NCBI GenBank assembly: GCA_003164275.1
Contig: PLSY01000315.1
Coordinates: forward strand, 1-10,075
Direction: 5' to 3'
Source of the DNA: Acidimicrobiaceae bacterium
GTDB taxonomy: Bacteria; Actinomycetota; Acidimicrobiia; Acidimicrobiales; RAAP-2
DNA: 10,075 nucleotides
Part shown: piece after piece, positions 7,026 to 10,075 of the stretch
Layout of the letters: every line of letters starts with the position of its first letter
Numbering within the stretch: the first letter of the stretch is position 1
Made by a program: the position numbers and the translations under genes
The notes under the pieces: generated by a model
What the model saw: the letters and a program-made list of their open reading frames with translations, nothing else
Database searches by the model: none
Told to the model about the DNA's origin: nothing

Positions 7026-7340
7026 TCCTCCACTACCTCCAGCGCGGATGGCAATCACCTGGCGGCGGGAGTCTGGCCCGGGGATATCTGGACAGCCTAC
7101 GATCCTTCTCTAGTCTCGTCTGGTGGTGTGAGCTCCGGAGCAAGCCCTAACACTGGCTCTGCTAGCTCCTCAAAGACGCCAACTGCTCCTAATACTGGCT
7201 ACGGTGCCCCCCTTACCCTTCCCGACACGGGCTCTACCTGGCTGGGACTTGTCGGCGCTGCACTCTTCGCCATCGGTGCGGGTCTGTTTGTTTGGCAAAT
7301 CCAACGGCGAAGGCTCAGGCGCCAATTGTCGGATACTTAG
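7026..7340 (+). pseudogene. Orphan LPxTG cell-wall-anchor tail of a surface protein
   Basis: The frame is open from after TAG at 7023-7025 to TAG at 7338-7340. It ends in a canonical sortase signal: LPDTG, a hydrophobic helix (WLGLVGAALFAIGAGLFVW) and a basic tail (QIQRRRLRRQ). Upstream is a Ser/Thr/Pro-rich linker with two further PNTG motifs, as in the wall-spanning part of surface proteins. Sortase would cleave between Thr and Gly in an intact protein. The only usable start is GTG at 7128 without a ribosome site. It would give a 70-aa product with no signal peptide, and the frame carries plausible protein sequence before it (GVWPGDIWTAYDPSLVSS). A decayed 3' end is therefore more likely than a complete gene. 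Confidence 0.6.
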
Positions 7341-7670
7341 ATCACCATTTCCATGCGAGGCCGTAGAAGTATCTCACTTTGAGAGTTGAGAAGGCTTTGT
7401 TGACCCGGTCATACGGCTGTTCGATTAGTCGTGGAGCGTCGTTTGGCGGCTCTTCCAATTGTGGTGAGCCGGCAAGTGGAGGTGGTACGGCTCCGAAGGA
7501 CCAGACTTTCCGGGGAGAGGTCTCGAAGTCCACGACATACCGCACTGAGGCGACGAAAGCTGAACCTCAGTACCGCCAGATCCCGTGAGTGTTCTTCCCG
7601 CTGGCTGGGCCTGCTATTGAATCCCAAGAACTCCCTAGATGGCGGAATCTTCGAGAGAAGACTGTCCAAG
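7341..7670. other. Stretch without a supported gene
   Basis: About 330 bases between the anchor tail and the helicase remnant. The open frames through it (plus-strand from 7379 and from 7431, minus-strand 7545-7342) overlap one another, lack ribosome sites, and the plus frame feeding the helicase is Arg/Ser-rich in the way of an unselected frame. No tRNA, tandem repeat or strong hairpin was found. The loss of the helicase N-terminal region must have happened at or near its right end (about 7620-7670). Confidence 0.5.
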
Positions 7671-8537
7671 ATGTTCACGTCGCCGCCGTTGTTTGCCGTG
7701 CGCCACGGCACCAGGCCGATCGGCCAACTCGACCCGACCGCGTTGTTGACCTCGGACCGAGCCCTCGCCACTGTGCTGCTGGCCGGGCGCAGCTGGCACA
7801 TCACCAGCATCGATTGGAAGCGGCGGACCGCCTGGGTGGAACCGGCGAAGTCCAAGGGCCGGTCCCGGTGGGTGGGTGCCGGCCAGCCTTGGTCGGCGGA
7901 GCTATCCGAGAGCGTCCGGGCGGTGGTGTGCGGCGCCGATCCTGACGGTGTGACGCGGACCCAACGGGCGAAGGACCAGTTGGCTTTCACCCGAGCCGAG
8001 TTCACGTGGGCCCGAGTGGCAGTTACCTCGGTGGTGGAATCCGACGGCTCGGCGCGCTGGTGGACGTGGGCCGGCCAACGGGCCAACGCCGCACTGTCAG
8101 ATGCGCTGGGAGATCTCCGAGATGATTCCCGTGGCGACAACCTGATGGTCGGCATTGATCCCTATCGAGGCACACTGGCAAACATCCGTGAACAACTGCG
8201 TGACCTTGACCCATCGGAACTGCCGGTACCCAGCGCAGCCGCCGAGTTTGCCGACGGAATGAAGTTCTCCGATTGTCTCCCCACCGACATCGCCCTAAGG
8301 GTGGCCGCTGCCCGTCTCCTCGATGCAGGTGGTGTGGCGCGTGTCCTCAAGGAATTGCGAGGCAGTGGAGAGTACGTCGTTGCCGGACGTCCCTCGAATC
8401 GTTGCATGAAGTTGGACATCAGCGGGCAGGGGCCGTCTCAAGACGGGCCGACTGCTGCATTTCGAACCCCTCGCCTCTGGGAGATGAATGCGGAATGGGT
8501 AGCCATGATCGCTGCGACCAAGGAGCAAAGGCCATGA
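7671..8537 (+). pseudogene. C-terminal remnant of an Lhr-like DEAD/DEAH helicase
   Basis: The 288 residues from ATG 7671 match, by memory of the family, the region after the motor domains of large Lhr-like SF2 helicases. It opens with FTSPPLFAVRHGTRPIGQLD, then LLAGRSWHITSIDWKRR (about 36-52), VEPAKSKGRSRWVG (56-69), RWWTWAGQRANAAL, and a final GMKFSDCLP region. There are no Walker A, DEAH or other ATPase motifs, so about the first half or more of a normal protein is absent. The upstream in-frame extension to 7431 is unlike protein. The ATG has no clear ribosome site, so expression is uncertain. The stop overlaps the next gene by ATGA. The frame itself is intact for 289 codons, so it may still be translated as a separate domain. 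Confidence 0.65.
8520..8525 (+). promoter_or_regulatory. Strong Shine-Dalgarno site for the nuclease gene
   Basis: AAGGAG at 8520-8525 stands eight bases before the ATG at 8534. It fixes that start over the in-frame codons farther upstream (the open frame reaches back to 8273), which would overlap the helicase remnant heavily. Confidence 0.8.
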
Positions 8538-9853
8538 GGAAGTACCTGGGTGAGGGTGCGTGGGCCGTAGATGTCGAAGAGGGCAGCAGGCACTCACTGA
8601 TCACCGTTCGAGATACGAGAGATGACAGCGTTGTCGGGTTCATCGACAATGGCTCTGAGGATTATCCACCTTGGGAAGAGGTAGCTCTCGCAATCATTGA
8701 AGGGCGTCCGGAGGTCGTGGGGCCGCCCGACGCAACCCGCGTTCAAGCGATCTGTTGGCGGCTCGGCGCCGAGCCGCTCTTCCACTTCTCTCTGCACTCG
8801 AAGGAACTCTTCCATTCAAACCTCTTGGCGTGGTTCATCGACGCGTATCCGGCCGAGGCCCGGGAGCTGTTCAGTCAATGGGTCCCAGAGCGCCCTGGCG
8901 CAGCCTTCACTCCCACGCTGCGGGAGAAGAATCGATTGGATCTTGTGATCCACCTCCAGGATCTCGCCCCGTGCGTAATCGAGAACAAGGTGCTGACCAC
9001 CCCCGACGACGAGCAGCTCGATGGGTATGCAGCGAAGAACATCGGGGGCCTCGAGGAACCGACGTTGATCCTGCTCAGTTTGATAGCTCCGGGTTGGGGA
9101 GGCGAGTCTCATCGAAGCCCAAGTGGCCAGGAGTGGACGTATCTGAGCTATGTCGAACTCGCAGACGGACTCGAACAGGTGGGAAAGGGCCTTGCCAAAG
9201 ACGATGACCCGGATCGCCGTTTCGTCGGTGAGGTGCTCACGAGGTACTCAGGCATGGTTCGAAATCTCCATCGGTTAGTCCGGGCGCTGGACGCCACCCG
9301 CATGGACCAGCAGATCAACCTCGGCGACGCGATCATGAGAGAGTTGCACCCCATCCGCATGGACGCTCCCGTGGGCAAACAGCGCGCCGGATTCGCTGCC
9401 CGCTGCGCTCGTGCCCAGAGCGGGGATGAGATCTGTGGTCGGTCAGTTCACTACAAGAGTGCCTTGACGCGGGGCTTGGCACTGGTTGAGGCGTTCGTCT
9501 TGCTCCCGAACGGCGACGAAATGGGCTGGCAGTATCAGAATGGCGAGTGGCGCCTCGTCATCAGAACCGGACCGGCCTATGCCGGCCCAAGTCGCCGGGA
9601 GGAGCGTCACGAGTACGTGGAAAAGAATTACGCCGATTGGTTCTCCTTCGAGAAGGTTACCAATGTGATCGGATGCGAGGACCCCTGGATCTCGCCAACG
9701 GAGAAGCGGGGCGAGTACCTGGGGTTCGACCCCGATTTCGTCTACCGACTTCGCAGGGTGCCCGAACTCACTTTCGACGACCTGGTGCAGCTCTCCGACC
9801 ACTACCTCACAATCGCCGCTGACTGGGCGGTCAGCCCACACGGCGTCATGTAG
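8534..9853 (+). CDS. PD-(D/E)XK nuclease family protein
   Basis: This 439-aa protein probably cuts DNA as part of a defence operon. The nuclease core is visible: HSNLLAWFID (94-103), LDLVIHL with Asp136, CVIENK with Glu150 and Lys152, then EQLDGY with Gln161. Spacing and order (D, ExK, then Q) fit the PD-(D/E)XK superfamily, most like the PDDEXK_4 group of uncharacterised bacterial proteins. The first ~75 residues form a separate small region, and the last ~240 are mixed alpha/beta with a Trp/Tyr-rich stretch (MGWQYQNGEWRLVI). The start at ATG 8534 is set by the strong ribosome site and the ATGA overlap with the helicase remnant, indicating they were one operon. All catalytic residues are kept although the helicase partner is truncated. 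Confidence 0.8.
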   Translation: MRKYLGEGAWAVDVEEGSRHSLITVRDTRDDSVVGFIDNGSEDYPPWEEVALAIIEGRPEVVGPPDATRVQAICWRLGAEPLFHFSLHSKELFHSNLLAWFIDAYPAEARELFSQWVPERPGAAFTPTLREKNRLDLVIHLQDLAPCVIENKVLTTPDDEQLDGYAAKNIGGLEEPTLILLSLIAPGWGGESHRSPSGQEWTYLSYVELADGLEQVGKGLAKDDDPDRRFVGEVLTRYSGMVRNLHRLVRALDATRMDQQINLGDAIMRELHPIRMDAPVGKQRAGFAARCARAQSGDEICGRSVHYKSALTRGLALVEAFVLLPNGDEMGWQYQNGEWRLVIRTGPAYAGPSRREERHEYVEKNYADWFSFEKVTNVIGCEDPWISPTEKRGEYLGFDPDFVYRLRRVPELTFDDLVQLSDHYLTIAADWAVSPHGVM

Positions 9854-9989
9854 TAGACCGCTTTACAACAAGATGGCATTCAGCAGACTGAGTGGAAACT
9901 GGGTGGACAGATCCACAAGGTGACGGCCTCAACCTTGCAATCGACGGTACCGCGGCTCTGTGACGCCCCCGTGGACGGTTTGCCAGTGA

Positions 9990-10075
9990 TCATCCCGGAG
10001 TCAGCGCCTTCCCGGGGGCCGTGGCCGCGTCTCGGTCCCGTTCCGGCAGAGCGTGGGAGTAGACCTTCAGCGTCA
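9990..10075 (-). CDS. C-terminal end of a tyrosine recombinase/integrase (partial at right edge)
   Basis: The minus-strand frame enters from the right edge and stops at TGA (9992-9990), giving 27 residues: TLKVYSHALPERDRDAA, then TAPGKALTPG. The motif T-L-x-V-Y-S-H-x-L-P is the segment holding the nucleophilic tyrosine (Tyr5 of this fragment) of phage-type tyrosine recombinases, followed by a typical short helical tail. Such enzymes integrate and excise mobile elements at att sites. Only the end is in the window, so completeness and the other catalytic residues (R, H, R) cannot be checked. It converges on the nuclease gene with 136 bases between, in which I see no tRNA or clear att repeat. 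Confidence 0.75.
   Translation of the reverse strand, partial: TLKVYSHALPERDRDAATAPGKALTPG

Noticed and set aside
7342..7545. Minus-strand 67-codon open frame
   Set aside because: Composition is partly protein-like (ends KVRYFYGLAWKW), but there is no ribosome site and no recognised family, and the plus strand is open here too. Not enough support to call.
7431..7670. N-terminal extension of the helicase remnant to 7431
   Set aside because: Arg/Ser-rich sequence with no resemblance to helicase motor domains; no ribosome site. Only the part from about 7640-7671 on looks like the family.
7409..8155. Minus-strand 248-codon open frame over the helicase remnant
   Set aside because: Ser/Arg/Thr-rich unstructured composition opposite a recognisable helicase frame; a shadow.
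8273..8533. N-terminal extension of the nuclease gene back to 8273
   Set aside because: It overlaps the helicase remnant out of frame, and AAGGAG plus ATGA overlap clearly mark 8534 as start.
1..10075. CRISPR array, tRNA or rRNA genes
   Set aside because: No regularly spaced repeats and no cloverleaf or rRNA signature seen on either strand by eye.

Overview
The window reads as accessory (defence-island) DNA of a high-GC bacterium, most likely an actinobacterium. The grounds are strong G/C at third codon positions, frequent GTG starts, an LPxTG-type tail, and helicase and nuclease sequences of actinobacterial flavour. This host assignment comes from reading by eye, not from a search.

Layout. 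(1) Positions 1-298 (+) hold the 3' end of a probable exported protein, running off the left edge. (2) Positions 339-6178 are a one-direction minus-strand gene set. In transcription order it contains a 167-aa single-TM helical protein, a 142-aa three-TM protein, a 42-aa proline-rich microprotein that abuts it, a possible 17-codon leader ORF, a Type III-like DNA adenine methyltransferase (Mod) and its helicase/nuclease partner (Res). Mod and Res overlap by GTGA, and the leader overlaps Mod by GTGA in the same way. (3) Positions about 6179-7340 are a gene graveyard: a long imperfect hairpin, three coding-like fragments whose upstream parts are missing, a terminator-like hairpin, and an orphan cell-wall-anchor tail. 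(4) Positions 7341-7670 have no supported gene. (5) Positions 7671-9853 (+) hold the C-terminal part of an Lhr-like DEAD/DEAH helicase lacking its motor domains, coupled through ATGA to an intact PD-(D/E)XK nuclease-family gene. (6) The right edge has the last 27 codons of a tyrosine recombinase on the minus strand, suggesting the edge of an integrative element.

How they fit. The Mod/Res pair should methylate and cut a short asymmetric DNA site. The two membrane proteins and the Pro-rich peptide lie in the same direction with tight spacing just upstream, so they may be accessory parts of the same defence operon. The helicase remnant plus nuclease looks like a second, partly eroded defence operon. 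The most interesting parts are the small-gene module ahead of mod (5080-6178 and the leader at 4936-4989), the non-canonical nuclease core of Res, and the broken helicase beside a preserved nuclease.
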